63,892 nt of DNA from Luteipulveratus halotolerans (lineage in GTDB: Bacteria > Actinomycetota > Actinomycetes > Actinomycetales > Dermatophilaceae). The position numbers and the translations under genes are program-made. The notes under the pieces are model-generated. The model was not told the origin of the DNA, searched no databases, and saw only the letters and a list, made by a program, of their open reading frames with translations. Where the stretch lies: NCBI RefSeq assembly GCF_001247745.1, contig NZ_LAIR01000001.1, forward strand, positions 1 through 63,892, read 5' to 3'. Positions 48,379 to 58,073 of this stretch are shown here, one piece after another (the first letter of the stretch is position 1; each line of letters opens with the position of its first letter).

Positions 48379-49236
48379 ATGAGCAACGCCGACCAGCAAA
48401 GCCACGACGTCCTCACCGAGATCCGCGACGTGCTCGCGCAGGCACCCTGCCAGCACTGCGGCCAGATGCCGTACAACCTGCAGGGGCAGCAGCTGCGATC
48501 ACCGGCCGAGCTCGCGGCCGTCAACGAGCAGGAGCGGCGCCAGTGGCTGGCGTACTTCGTGGGCCTGCGCGCGGACGAGCGGATCCCCAGTGCGCCCTCG
48601 CCGTTGGAGGTCGAGACCCTGCGTCGCGAGGCTGCCAAGCGTGGCGAGGGAGTCGCCGTAGCCGAAGGGGCACTGCGCGAGGCGCAGGCAGCGAATGGCT
48701 CGGTGGGACTGCTCGCCACCCGACAGACCAAGGACACCGCTGCCCGCCATCTCGCGCAAGCGGAGCGGCAGCTCGACTCCGCTCGGGACAAGGAGGCCAA
48801 GGCGACGGCCAAGGCGGAGACCGCGGCCGAGAAGGTGACCGCGGCCGAGAAGGCCCGCGACGTGCACGGGTCCGCTGCCGGGACTGGCAAGGAGGCAGGC
48901 AAGGCGCTCGAGCAGCGGCTGCGGCTGCTGCTCGAGGACTACCTGGGGATGCCGAACGCGCCGCGGTGGTTCGACGACGTGCGCGCTGTCTGGGACGGCG
49001 AGGACGACTACATGCGCGTCGAAAGGTGCCTGAGCATGCTCGCCTACCGGCGCGCGTTCGCCATCGACGACAATCTCCGCGCACTCGGCGAGGACAAGTT
49101 CAGCGGCCCGCGCGGGGACGTCAGGAAGCTGGCCGTCAAGGGTTACCTGTTCCCCCGGATCTCCGGGACAACCGATCTGGCCTGGGACGCGCTCGAGCAG
49201 CGGCTGGTCAAGCTCCTCGAGAAGACCACCGGCTAG
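48379..49236 (+). CDS. Coiled-coil protein with CxxC motif, intact copy
   Basis: 285 residues, AGGAG before the ATG. The N-terminus has PCQHCGQMPYNL (a CxxC pair), followed by a long charged coiled coil (about residues 75-160, AEGALREAQAANG and on) and a helical C-terminal domain (YLGMPNAPRWFDDVRAVWDG). No family recognised. It is the last gene of the plus-strand operon and converges on the relaxase gene: both stops share the tetramer CTAG at 49233-49236. Confidence 0.75.
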   Translation: MSNADQQSHDVLTEIRDVLAQAPCQHCGQMPYNLQGQQLRSPAELAAVNEQERRQWLAYFVGLRADERIPSAPSPLEVETLRREAAKRGEGVAVAEGALREAQAANGSVGLLATRQTKDTAARHLAQAERQLDSARDKEAKATAKAETAAEKVTAAEKARDVHGSAAGTGKEAGKALEQRLRLLLEDYLGMPNAPRWFDDVRAVWDGEDDYMRVERCLSMLAYRRAFAIDDNLRALGEDKFSGPRGDVRKLAVKGYLFPRISGTTDLAWDALEQRLVKLLEKTTG

Positions 49237-50981
49237 CGACCGGAGTCCGGGCCCTGTCCTCGCTCAACGCTGCGGTCCCGCTCCGGCGCATGCGCCGTAG
49301 ACGTCGGCCGGTGCGCGGTGACGGGGCCGCGCCGCGGCGCCAGGACCGACCGCGCGGCCTGCGCAGTCCGCCGGTTCTGCTGCTGCTCATCGGTGGCGAC
49401 GCTGCGGTCCAAGTGCTCGATCACCGGGGTCAGCGTCGCGGGCGCAACGCGCGTGGCGGACAGTTCGGCGCGCGCGAGGTTGGTGCGCTGGTGCGCGTCG
49501 CGTGCGGCCTCGATCGCGCGTGCGGTGCGCTCCATCTGCTGCAGTACGGCCAACCATCCACGGGAGGAGTCGACGCCGCCGGCGCGCAGTGCGAGGTTCA
49601 GGTGGCGTGCGGCCAGTGCGACATGCTGCGCCTTGACGTACGACGGTGTGCGCTCGGCGTCGTACGGCTGCGCCAGGCTCGAGCGTGTGTAGCGGTCGGC
49701 CATGTCCGACAGAGGGCGCAGGACCTCGTCCTCGCCGGCGCGCGCGGCGATCAGGCTGACGGTGCCGGCAGCGTGCGCCGTCTGCACCTTCCACGCGATC
49801 GGGTCGTAGGGGTCGAGCCGTTCGAGGTCGTCGTTCCACTGACTCAGCTCCGCCGCGGCCCGCTCGAGGTCGGGTGTCGCGTTGAGCGTGCCCGGCTTGT
49901 GCTCCGGCGGCATGTTCTCCCCGCGCCACGTCGTGATCGCGGCCGCGCGTGACTCGTCTGTCTCGTTCGCGGCCCACCGCTTGCGCAGCTGCGTCAGAGA
50001 CAGATCCGGTGCGAGTTTGCTGCCGGCGAACCGCACTCGTGAATCCGCACCGGCGCTCTTGTCGGGTGCGGTCGGCTTGTCGAGCTGGACGCTGTAGCCG
50101 GTGACCTCATCACGACCACCGGGCGCCCAGCGCGGTTCGATGTCGATACCGGCGTCGAGCACGTTGTAGACCCACTCCGCCTCGGTGCGCGATGCCTGAG
50201 CGGCGCCGCGTACGACGCGCTGCAAGTACACGCGGTCCGGGTCAACCGGACCCTTGCCCTTGCCCTTCGGCACCGCACCACGGTCCGCGCCGCGACGCTG
50301 TTCGGCGCGCGTGTACTTCGACGCACCGCGGCCCTTGGCGTCCAGACCACGGTCGCGCAGCGGCACGACGAAGTCATGCTTGTCCTCCATCTGCCGACGC
50401 AGCACCTGCGTGTACGGCATGTCCCGCATCGCCCGCCCGGTCTCGGGGTCGGTGTAGGACAGCTCGACGCGCTCACCGTTGTTGCGGACCAGGTTCACCA
50501 GAAGGTGAATGTGGTCGTTGCCCTTGGCGGACTTGCCGTGCCGCATCGCGGCCCAGCGCGCGGAGTCCTCCGCGCGCCCGGTCTCGAAACCCATGCCCTG
50601 GACGAACTCCTGCGCGAGCGTCGCCCACTGCTCATCGGTGTACTCACCCTCGCTCGGGTCCAGCGACATCGTCACGTGATACACGTGCACCTGCTCACGC
50701 TCGGACGCCTGCGATGAGTGCAGCGACTCACGCGAGACACCACCACCGGGGGCGCCGGCGTACGCGCGCTGGTCGACGTACTGCGCACGCCACGAAGCCT
50801 CGATGACCCGCCCGAGCTCGGCCGCCTCGACCGGGTCTAGGTAGCCGCCCCACTCAGCGACCAGACCGGGAGACCCAGCGATCATGTGCTGGTCGGTGTG
50901 CTCGTTCGCCTTGCCGTCGGAGTACAGGTAACGAGTCGCGCCGGACATGTCACGCCCCTGACCCAAGACGCTGATGATCAC
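49233..50981 (-). CDS. Relaxase (MobA/VirD2-like), intact copy
   Basis: 582 residues from GTG 50981. The N-terminal 240 residues are the nuclease domain: MIISVLGQGRDMSGATRYLY with candidate tyrosines Y18/Y20, HVYHVTMSLDPSEG, and GNDHIHLLVN with H157 and H159 as metal ligands. This is the pattern of the MobA/VirD2 relaxase family, which nicks oriT and pilots the strand into the recipient. The C-terminal half is helical and basic, with a disordered end. Coupled to the MobC-like gene by GTGA overlap. The left copy has two frameshifts. Confidence 0.9.
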   Translation of the reverse strand: MIISVLGQGRDMSGATRYLYSDGKANEHTDQHMIAGSPGLVAEWGGYLDPVEAAELGRVIEASWRAQYVDQRAYAGAPGGGVSRESLHSSQASEREQVHVYHVTMSLDPSEGEYTDEQWATLAQEFVQGMGFETGRAEDSARWAAMRHGKSAKGNDHIHLLVNLVRNNGERVELSYTDPETGRAMRDMPYTQVLRRQMEDKHDFVVPLRDRGLDAKGRGASKYTRAEQRRGADRGAVPKGKGKGPVDPDRVYLQRVVRGAAQASRTEAEWVYNVLDAGIDIEPRWAPGGRDEVTGYSVQLDKPTAPDKSAGADSRVRFAGSKLAPDLSLTQLRKRWAANETDESRAAAITTWRGENMPPEHKPGTLNATPDLERAAAELSQWNDDLERLDPYDPIAWKVQTAHAAGTVSLIAARAGEDEVLRPLSDMADRYTRSSLAQPYDAERTPSYVKAQHVALAARHLNLALRAGGVDSSRGWLAVLQQMERTARAIEAARDAHQRTNLARAELSATRVAPATLTPVIEHLDRSVATDEQQQNRRTAQAARSVLAPRRGPVTAHRPTSTAHAPERDRSVERGQGPDSGR

Positions 50982-51511
50982 TGGTCGCGCTCCTGCTCAC
51001 GCTCGATCAGGTAGCGCGGGTTCTCGTACTTCGTCACGATCGGCGACTCCCCACCGGGTAGCTGCGCGAGCACGGCGTTGAAGTGCTCGTACTGCCGCTC
51101 CAGGTACTCCATCACCGCGAGCAGCTGCGCCAGCTGCACCTCACCGGTGGAGTTGGCGACCTTCGCGATCTGGTTCACGTTCGACAGCGCCATTGCGATG
51201 CCGCGACGTGCGCCGAAGACCTCCGAGTAGATCGCGCTCATCCGCTCCGCCGCGACAGCATCCCCAGTCCACAGCGCCCGCTCGTACAGCCGCGGCACAC
51301 TCACGCCCTGCGCCGCGGCCATCGCCTTCACTCGGACCCACTCGGCATCCGAGTGAGCGATGACCGTGCGATGACTACGAGGCCCCGCCGAGTCATTCGC
51401 ACGACGACGGCCCCGGAACAAACGACGCCGCTGCGTCGCCTCCGGGGACTCCTCGCCCGACCTCCCAACCGGGGACCCGGGGGTCGGCTCGTCTGTCGTC
51501 ATGCCTTGCAT
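50978..51511 (-). CDS. MobC-like protein, right copy
   Basis: Identical to 5676-6209. Confidence 0.8.
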   Translation of the reverse strand: MQGMTTDEPTPGSPVGRSGEESPEATQRRRLFRGRRRANDSAGPRSHRTVIAHSDAEWVRVKAMAAAQGVSVPRLYERALWTGDAVAAERMSAIYSEVFGARRGIAMALSNVNQIAKVANSTGEVQLAQLLAVMEYLERQYEHFNAVLAQLPGGESPIVTKYENPRYLIEREQERDQ

Positions 51512-51544
51512 TTTGCCTCATCGGTCCGTCAGGGCGCCAGCCCC

Positions 51545-51592
51545 AAGGACCGCTTAATGCACATAAGTGCGTATCTTGCTGGCTCCAAGCAC
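51545..51592. other. Candidate oriT, right copy
   Basis: Same as 6243-6290; it also contains the mobC promoter candidate (51560-51588, minus strand). Confidence 0.45.
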
Positions 51593-51781
51593 CATCGCTA
51601 TGGCACCTGCGTCCGATTTCGGTCGCGCGGCGACCACGCCACGAGATGGTGGGTGCGTCTCACCCTCTCTCCGTCAGCGCCCGTTGGTACCCTGCTGGAA
51701 CAGCAAGGCCAGGTCGTCGGCGCCGACAGAGCAGCCGAACACATGGCCTCCGCGCACGAACGGGGAAGGGAATCACGACGC

Positions 51782-52114
51782 ATGAGCACACAGGACCGGG
51801 CCCGTCAGCTACTCGAGAAGCGCATGACTGCGATCGCCGAGCTGGAAGATGCCAACGCAGCCCTCGAGGACGCGAAGAAGGCACTCACTGCAGCCGCGAA
51901 GAAGCAGGGCGACGCATGGAGCGGTGCGCGCGCCTCCGGGTGGACCGAGCGCGAACTGACCAAGGACCTCGGCTTCAGCCGACCTGCGAACCGCAGCGGC
52001 GGTCGGCCCAAGGGCGCCGGCCGGAAAGGGACCGCAGCTGTTGGACGTCCGGCGTCCCCAGAGCCGACTCCAGTCGACCCGATGAGATCGGACACCGTGG
52101 CGCCATCCGCATGA
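51782..52114 (+). CDS. Small helical HTH-like protein, right copy
   Basis: Identical to 6480-6812. Confidence 0.65.
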   Translation: MSTQDRARQLLEKRMTAIAELEDANAALEDAKKALTAAAKKQGDAWSGARASGWTERELTKDLGFSRPANRSGGRPKGAGRKGTAAVGRPASPEPTPVDPMRSDTVAPSA

Positions 52115-52163
52115 CAGGAGCCACCCGGATCAAGGCGTCAGGACGAGCACATCTCCACTGCAC

Positions 52164-53204
52164 CTAGCGGTCGAGGTCGTTTCCCCGGTTCGGACTAGGA
52201 CGATGTCCTGAGAACGGCCGCGTCGCTCCAGGAGAGGAGCGCGTAGCGGACGGACCTGCTGGGGATCGACCAGGAGACACCGCCGAGCGAAAGGCCCGGG
52301 CGCGCTGAGCGCCCGGGTCCTTTGCTTGCTCGCCGCCCATACGCTCAGGGACGGCAGCGCCTTCGGGCAGCTGGTAGCGGATGACCTCGACGTCGTAGGT
52401 GCTCTCGAGGTGGTCGACGACGTCGGCCGCGACGGACCGGTCCGACCCGGTCGGGAACAACCCGGAAGTGACTTCTGAGGGCACCCACCGGCCGCCGAGC
52501 GTGTTGACCAGGTCGCTGCCGGTTCCGGCTTCCATCGCGAGCCGGTCGTCGCGCCAGCGCCCGTGCGCGCGGCCCTCGGACTGCTGCCGGGTGCACTCGA
52601 CGTCGACGACCGTCACGCTGTATCCCGACCGGTAGAGGTTCTCGAGCAGCTGTTGGGCGTTCGCGCGGTTCGACAGCGTCCCGTCGACCACGACGTTCAT
52701 GCCGGCGCCGACTGCTTCCTGCAGGGCGTCCTTGGCGATGCGGCCTGACTCCTCGTGCACCAGTGAGGCGAACTCGCGCGGCTGGAACTCATGACCGCGC
52801 GCCTCGGCCGCGCGCACCTGGGCATCCTTCAGCCAGGCGTCGTACGTGCCATCGCGCAACGCCTCGAGCAGGATCGCGTCCTTGAAGTCGTCAGAGTTGA
52901 TGACCAGCCACTCATCGCGGCTCGAGCCACGCTCGGCCAGGACCCGGTCCAGCGACGACGTCTTGCCGGCGCCGGGAGGGCCGGCGAGCACGACCGCCTG
53001 CCGGTCAGCCTTCGCGTCGGGCTTGGCCTGGCGGTGCTCGGCCAGGAACCGGTCGTGCAGCTGCGCGCGCTGCGGCCGCGGGCGGCCGTTGCCGAACCAT
53101 GCGGGGTTGTTCACCGTCGCGCGGCGGCCGGTGGCCGTCAACGGCCCCTCCGGTGCGGCGAGCTCGGTCAGGACACGCTGGTGCTGCTCAAGATCCACGG
53201 CCAC
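52164..53204 (-). CDS. Zeta-toxin-like kinase, right copy
   Basis: Identical to 6862-7902. Confidence 0.8.
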   Translation of the reverse strand: MAVDLEQHQRVLTELAAPEGPLTATGRRATVNNPAWFGNGRPRPQRAQLHDRFLAEHRQAKPDAKADRQAVVLAGPPGAGKTSSLDRVLAERGSSRDEWLVINSDDFKDAILLEALRDGTYDAWLKDAQVRAAEARGHEFQPREFASLVHEESGRIAKDALQEAVGAGMNVVVDGTLSNRANAQQLLENLYRSGYSVTVVDVECTRQQSEGRAHGRWRDDRLAMEAGTGSDLVNTLGGRWVPSEVTSGLFPTGSDRSVAADVVDHLESTYDVEVIRYQLPEGAAVPERMGGEQAKDPGAQRARAFRSAVSPGRSPAGPSATRSSPGATRPFSGHRPSPNRGNDLDR

Positions 53205-53219
53205 GCCCGCGACACTACT

Positions 53220-53248
53220 GAGCCGCCGACCGGGTCGGTCGGCGGCTC
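53220..53248. terminator. Hairpin before zeta, right copy
   Basis: Same as 7918-7946. Confidence 0.5.
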
Positions 53249-53263
53249 AGAGGTGCCGGAAAG

Positions 53264-53275
53264 ATTTCGCGAAAT
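53264..53275. promoter_or_regulatory. Palindrome ATTTCGCGAAAT, right copy
   Basis: Same as 7962-7973. Confidence 0.4.
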
Positions 53276-53325
53276 TTTTGCAACACGATCGGCAACGGGC
53301 CAACGATCCGGGGCCGATCGCCACG

Positions 53326-53814
53326 TCACGTGCTCGCCTGCGCCTCCCGCGCCTCGACACGGTCGAAGATCACGCCGTAGTCGTCGTAGGTGATGTACCC
53401 GCGCCGGGTCGCGGTGCCCAGATCGCTCCAGTCGTCACCGAAACCGGCAACGTTCCACTCGACCACGTCCGGGTCGGGCTCACGCGGCGGGTACGGCCAC
53501 GACGACAGCTCATCCAGCATCTGCTCACGGTCGATGTCGCCGGCGGCGTACCGCTGCGCGATCTCCAACGGGCGCGCACCCGAGAAACCCTCACGCACCG
53601 GTGCCACACCGCGGGCGGTCTTGAGCCGCTGGTTCACCGCCGGAGCGGACACACCCAGCAGCTCGGCCACCTTCACCTGCGCCACCGAACCACCGTCAAC
53701 CGCGGCCACCAGGGCGCGGGCGACGTCGATCGGCACCAGCGCCTCACGCGCGGCCGCTCGAGCAACATCCTGCAGCACAGCCTCATCAGCCGGCTTCGTC
53801 TCATGAACAGTCAT
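53326..53814 (-). CDS. HTH regulator/candidate antitoxin, right copy
   Basis: Identical to 8024-8512. Confidence 0.7.
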   Translation of the reverse strand: MTVHETKPADEAVLQDVARAAAREALVPIDVARALVAAVDGGSVAQVKVAELLGVSAPAVNQRLKTARGVAPVREGFSGARPLEIAQRYAAGDIDREQMLDELSSWPYPPREPDPDVVEWNVAGFGDDWSDLGTATRRGYITYDDYGVIFDRVEAREAQAST

Positions 53815-53836
53815 CGCAAACCTCCTCACTACCCAT

Positions 53837-53853
53837 ATTAAGGCCGCCTTAAT
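53837..53853. promoter_or_regulatory. Operator-like inverted repeat, right copy
   Basis: Same as 8535-8551. Confidence 0.55.
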
Positions 53854-54613
53854 TCGATGTCGAGCGCGGCGGCGGGGTGAGGTCAGCACCGGCGCCGCTG
53901 GTGTCGAAGGGTGCGCCGCGGGCGGTTTCGACCAGAGCGGTGATCGCGGCCATGATTGCTGCGGTCGCCTCAGCTACTGCAGCCGTGTCGTTGCCCCGGT
54001 TAGCCCATCGGGTGAGGTCGATCGGGTCGCCGACGACCAGGTGGGCACGGTGGCGGTGCCAGATATGCCGGCTCCCAGGGCGCGGACCCCACATCCCGAC
54101 GGGCACGACGGGCACATGTGGATGGTTCAGAGCGAGTCGGGCCGCGCCGGTCTTGCCCGGACCGGGGCGTAGATCCGGTTCGCGGGTGAGCCTGCCCTCG
54201 GGGTAGATCACCACGACCTGCCCGTGCTCCAGCCGCGCGGCCGCAACCTCGAGCGCGTGCGCGGCCGCCTCCGTGCCGCGGTGTACGGGGATCTGCCCGG
54301 TCTGGCGGGCGAGCCAACCAACCACGGGCCAGGAGAACACCTCCGCCATCGCCAGCGCGTGCGGGAAGCGGCGGTGCCCGATCACCGTCCGCGCCAGCGC
54401 GAGGGCCTCAGTCATGGACAGATGGTTGGCCACGACCAGCACCGGGCCAGTACGTGGAATTCCTGCTGAGCGAACGAAGCTCACCCGGTGCGGAACCTTC
54501 GACGCCCCCCAGACCAGGGCGAACCCTGCCGCGTTCCTGACGTGCCGGCGCAGCCCGGTCGCGGGTGGTCGGACGGCAACAGGCGAGCCACCGGTACCGG
54601 CGCGGTCGGTCAT
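53849..54613 (-). CDS. PlsC-like acyltransferase, right copy
   Basis: Identical to 8547-9311, including the HxxxxE block I. The same change in both copies argues against a base-calling error. Confidence 0.75.
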   Translation of the reverse strand: MTDRAGTGGSPVAVRPPATGLRRHVRNAAGFALVWGASKVPHRVSFVRSAGIPRTGPVLVVANHLSMTEALALARTVIGHRRFPHALAMAEVFSWPVVGWLARQTGQIPVHRGTEAAAHALEVAAARLEHGQVVVIYPEGRLTREPDLRPGPGKTGAARLALNHPHVPVVPVGMWGPRPGSRHIWHRHRAHLVVGDPIDLTRWANRGNDTAAVAEATAAIMAAITALVETARGAPFDTSGAGADLTPPPRSTSN

Positions 54614-55284
54614 GAGCGCGCCTCACTTCGTGTCGCGGTGGCCCAGGTCTTGCGCGTCATCCGCGGCAGGATGAAGAACGCATACGCCTCGAAAACGAGG
54701 ACCGCCTCCGCCCACACAGCACGAACTGTCGGCGTCTGGTCTGCGTGGTGAGACCAGACGAGTACGCCGACGCCCACGCCCATCACCACCGGCCACAGCA
54801 GCGCGATCGCGCTCACTGACTGCAACCGTGGCAGCCACCTGTCCCGGGTGGCTTTGTCCGCGCAGACCACAATGGGCAGCCCGGCGGCGAGAACCCAGAC
54901 CATCACGGCTGCGACGTACAAGAAGACCGTTAGCGCCACCAGGAGCAGGAACACGGACGGGATATAGACCGCTGCGGACGACGGTGGGAGGCCGTCGATG
55001 TCCAGCGCCCCCCTCAGCGCAGCGCCGACCGGGCTACCGTGCGCCTGATCCCGCACGACCCGCACAGCCACAGCTCGAGTCCCTGCAGCAGCCGCGAGCA
55101 CCCCTCCGGAGCACACCACCACCGCGACAGTCGTCCACGCCCACGACCGCGCGTTGCTCGTGGACCTGCTGACCGCTACCTCGATCAGCACCACAAGCAC
55201 ACCGGCAGCCACGATGTAGTACGGCCAGGCGCTCCAGCTGGACGGAGCCAGCAGGCCGCCGATCGCGTCCGCAGAATCGTTCAT
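54610..55284 (-). CDS. Polytopic membrane protein, right copy
   Basis: Identical to 9308-9982. Confidence 0.7.
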   Translation of the reverse strand: MNDSADAIGGLLAPSSWSAWPYYIVAAGVLVVLIEVAVSRSTSNARSWAWTTVAVVVCSGGVLAAAAGTRAVAVRVVRDQAHGSPVGAALRGALDIDGLPPSSAAVYIPSVFLLLVALTVFLYVAAVMVWVLAAGLPIVVCADKATRDRWLPRLQSVSAIALLWPVVMGVGVGVLVWSHHADQTPTVRAVWAEAVLVFEAYAFFILPRMTRKTWATATRSEARS

Positions 55285-55652
55285 CGCTGGGCCCCGGCGG
55301 CATATCCCTCAGGCCCCAACCTCCGCAGCGCGTCGAGTGCATCACGGCTCGCGCTGGCCACCCGAAGAAGGTGGAACCACGTCACGCCAAGGCAGCCGAT
55401 GAAGATCACCCCGAGGAAGACGGTGCCCAGCCACATCGTGAGAGCGAATGCGCCCTCCGTCTTGACTTGGGCGTCCACCAGGAGGTCGAACACCCACGGG
55501 ATCGACAGCAGAGCGACCAGACACACCGCCGCGAAAGTAGCACTGCCCGCAGCCATCTTCGCTCGGTCCATGTGCTGAGCTTTGGCGAGCTGCGCAATCT
55601 GCAGCTCTGCATTGAGTCGAGCGATGTCGTTCTGGTTCGTAGACTTGTCCAT
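55281..55652 (-). CDS. Two-span membrane protein, right copy
   Basis: Identical to 9979-10350; its leader hairpin is at 55676-55708. Confidence 0.65.
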   Translation of the reverse strand: MDKSTNQNDIARLNAELQIAQLAKAQHMDRAKMAAGSATFAAVCLVALLSIPWVFDLLVDAQVKTEGAFALTMWLGTVFLGVIFIGCLGVTWFHLLRVASASRDALDALRRLGPEGYAAGAQR

Positions 55653-55724
55653 GATCGAGCTCCAATCTCGGTCAGGGCCTGGCGTGGTGTTGCTGCACCC
55701 GCCAGGCCATTCACTTTGTGCTGA

Positions 55725-55982
55725 CTAGTCGCCGCTGCGAACCCGGCTGCGCAGGTAGAAGTAGACGCCCGCGCTGAACATGAGTCCTGCGGCGATCCAG
55801 CCAACCACGACAGCGACACCGACCACTCCTGGCGGGATCGCGTCATCGGTCACCACCATGAGCAGCCATGTCGCAAGAAACACGACCGAGGCCATCAACA
55901 TGCACTTGTTCGCCAGCCGGTCGTCGTCGGCGCGATCCGCGGCCGCCAGGACGGAGTTACGCGTCCGATTCGCATCGTTCAT
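55725..55982 (-). CDS. Two-span membrane protein (85 aa), right copy
   Basis: Identical to 10423-10680; its leader hairpin is at 56008-56033. Confidence 0.65.
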   Translation of the reverse strand: MNDANRTRNSVLAAADRADDDRLANKCMLMASVVFLATWLLMVVTDDAIPPGVVGVAVVVGWIAAGLMFSAGVYFYLRSRVRSGD

Positions 55983-56078
55983 GCTCGAGCTCCAATCTCG
56001 TGTGGGTCGGGCCGGCGTTGCTGCACTGGCCCGGCCATCCTTGTCGGCAGGTGTGACAGCCCACGACTTCGCGCCGTC

Positions 56079-56723
56079 CTAGCGGATCAGGCGAGCGTCG
56101 AGATCGTGCAGGGTGCTGAGGCCGTTCGGCTCCCACCAGCCCTCTCGGATCGCGCGGTGGAGCTCGGTCTGATCGCGCTCGGCTGTCCACGGCGACCGGA
56201 TCAGCACGCACCGACCGGTCCGCTGATGGCGGCCGTCGACCTCGTACCCGATCAGGTGCCCCTCGGCCGCATCCGCACGGGCTCGGGCGAAGGTCACCAG
56301 CCAACGGCCGCCGTCCTGGTCGGGACCAGTGCCCAACCCGGAGGCGTTCCAGCCCCAGTCGGCCTCGCTGGGAAAGCCCGGGATGATGTCTTCACTGCCC
56401 GGGTCGTACTGCAGGCCGATCGCCTCGGCGAGCTCTTCGGGTGACTCGTAGGTGGACATGGTCGTCTCCTGACGGGTTCGAGGACGGGTGAGCAGATCGC
56501 CTGGCTCACAGGCCAGGACCTCGCACAGACCCTCAAGGGTCCGCATGGTCAGACGCTCCGGCCGGGCTCGCACCATCCGCGACAGCTGGGCCTCCGAGGG
56601 CGTCTCATCACCCAGGACGAGCTCCAGCCGGCGCCGCAGCTCGGCGCTGTACCGGATCTCGCGGTCACTCATCACACGCTGCAGCTGCCATACGAGCTTG
56701 ACGGGGTGTACTTCCATACCCAC
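56079..56723 (-). CDS. XRE-type HTH protein, right copy
   Basis: Identical to 10777-11421. Confidence 0.7.
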   Translation of the reverse strand: MGMEVHPVKLVWQLQRVMSDREIRYSAELRRRLELVLGDETPSEAQLSRMVRARPERLTMRTLEGLCEVLACEPGDLLTRPRTRQETTMSTYESPEELAEAIGLQYDPGSEDIIPGFPSEADWGWNASGLGTGPDQDGGRWLVTFARARADAAEGHLIGYEVDGRHQRTGRCVLIRSPWTAERDQTELHRAIREGWWEPNGLSTLHDLDARLIR

Positions 56724-56814
56724 AGCGCATCATACGATGATTAGCACTGTCAAGACCGGCAAACATGCATGTAATGCAATTTTATTGCGTGCAACGCCGA
56801 TAATTATGATTATG
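56724..56814 (-). promoter_or_regulatory. AT-rich palindromic promoter island, right copy
   Basis: Same as 11422-11512. Confidence 0.55.
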
Positions 56815-57648
56815 TCAATCAGCCAACCTGAATGCCCCGCTCGTCGCGAGCTGCACCACGGTGGCAGCCAGGTGCACAGCAGCGCGTGCCTCGTCGGGCG
56901 TCTCATGACGCGTCGGGCCGAGACCGCCGTGCCGCGAGGTCTGACCAGTCCACAACGCCCTCATCAGCGCGAGCACCATGAGGACGCCGCTCTCGGCATC
57001 GTTCGACGGCAGCACGCAGGTCCACTTGGTCGGCTTGTCGGACACGTTCGTGATCATGGTGCCGAGCGTTTGCTTGCTGTTCTGCGGTGAGATGTGTGGC
57101 GCAAGCGCCGCCTCCACCGCCTTGATGCTCTCGCTGTACGCCTTCACTGGGTCCGGGGTGCGTGCGTACGCCGCCCCCCAAGCCTCGGCGAGGTGTCCTC
57201 CAGCCGACGTCTCCCCTGCTGAGTCAACGACCTCCTGGACCTCGGCCTTGACGGCGGGCAGAACCTGCGTCAGAAGCCCCCTGTGATCGGGCTTCACACG
57301 AAACAGCGAGTTTCCCCGTGCCAGCAGTTTGTCCAGCTCTTGGACGTCTTCATAACCGACCGACGAATCCCACTCAGTCGAGCTCTCAATTAGGAACTCG
57401 ACAATGTCGAGCAGCAGGTGGCGGGGTGGTGCGATTGCTTCGGACAACAAGCTGTGGCGACCAGTTGCTCCGTAGCCATAGCTCGGTAGGCGTAGGGACA
57501 CACACACTTTCTCGAGCAGGTCATCGTTCCCGGTCAGGATCGCGTGGCACCAGTCGCGCAGCGGGGCGACAAGGTGCTCCGGGACCCCATCGAACGGCCC
57601 TTCCAACGCATGCCGTCGCTTCCGCTCCCCTGGCCGCCAGTCACTCAT
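56815..57648 (-). CDS. Abi_C/HEPN-like protein, right copy
   Basis: Identical to 11513-12346. Confidence 0.55.
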   Translation of the reverse strand: MSDWRPGERKRRHALEGPFDGVPEHLVAPLRDWCHAILTGNDDLLEKVCVSLRLPSYGYGATGRHSLLSEAIAPPRHLLLDIVEFLIESSTEWDSSVGYEDVQELDKLLARGNSLFRVKPDHRGLLTQVLPAVKAEVQEVVDSAGETSAGGHLAEAWGAAYARTPDPVKAYSESIKAVEAALAPHISPQNSKQTLGTMITNVSDKPTKWTCVLPSNDAESGVLMVLALMRALWTGQTSRHGGLGPTRHETPDEARAAVHLAATVVQLATSGAFRLAD

Positions 57649-57693
57649 GCACGAACGATAAGCGCGCCGTCTCGGCAGCACGGTGCAGATTCG

Positions 57694-57975
57694 CTAAGGC
57701 ACACGCGGTCGTCGCTGCACGTCTCGGGCGTTCAGCCAGACGTTGACGGTGCCTCCGCACCGGGCATAGTCGCGCCAGGTGACATGCACCCTCTCCCCCA
57801 GCCACCTGACGGCCTTCGCGGCGACGTGCTGGTGGGTTCCGTCCGGCCACTCGACCCGGGCCGTGACGTCGATCGGGTGGGGCGCGTAGCCGATCCGCTC
57901 GAGTCTGGCGTCTGACGGCCAGTCCTGATTGGTCGGCAGCTGGTGCTGCGGCCGCCGGCCGTCGTTCTGTCCCAC
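57694..57975 (-). CDS. Small WPDG-motif protein, right copy
   Basis: Identical to 12392-12673, with the same GTG start choice. Confidence 0.5.
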   Translation of the reverse strand: MGQNDGRRPQHQLPTNQDWPSDARLERIGYAPHPIDVTARVEWPDGTHQHVAAKAVRWLGERVHVTWRDYARCGGTVNVWLNARDVQRRPRVP

Positions 57976-58018
57976 CACTCCCCCAGCGTCTCGCGGACCA
58001 CTGACGCACGGCTTGAGG

Positions 58019-58059
58019 CCTGACCTCCCGCGACCTGTTGTGCGTCGCGGGAGGTCAGG
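58019..58059. terminator. 16-bp hairpin, right copy
   Basis: Same as 12717-12757. Confidence 0.75.
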
Positions 58060-58073
58060 GGCACAGGAGCCGA

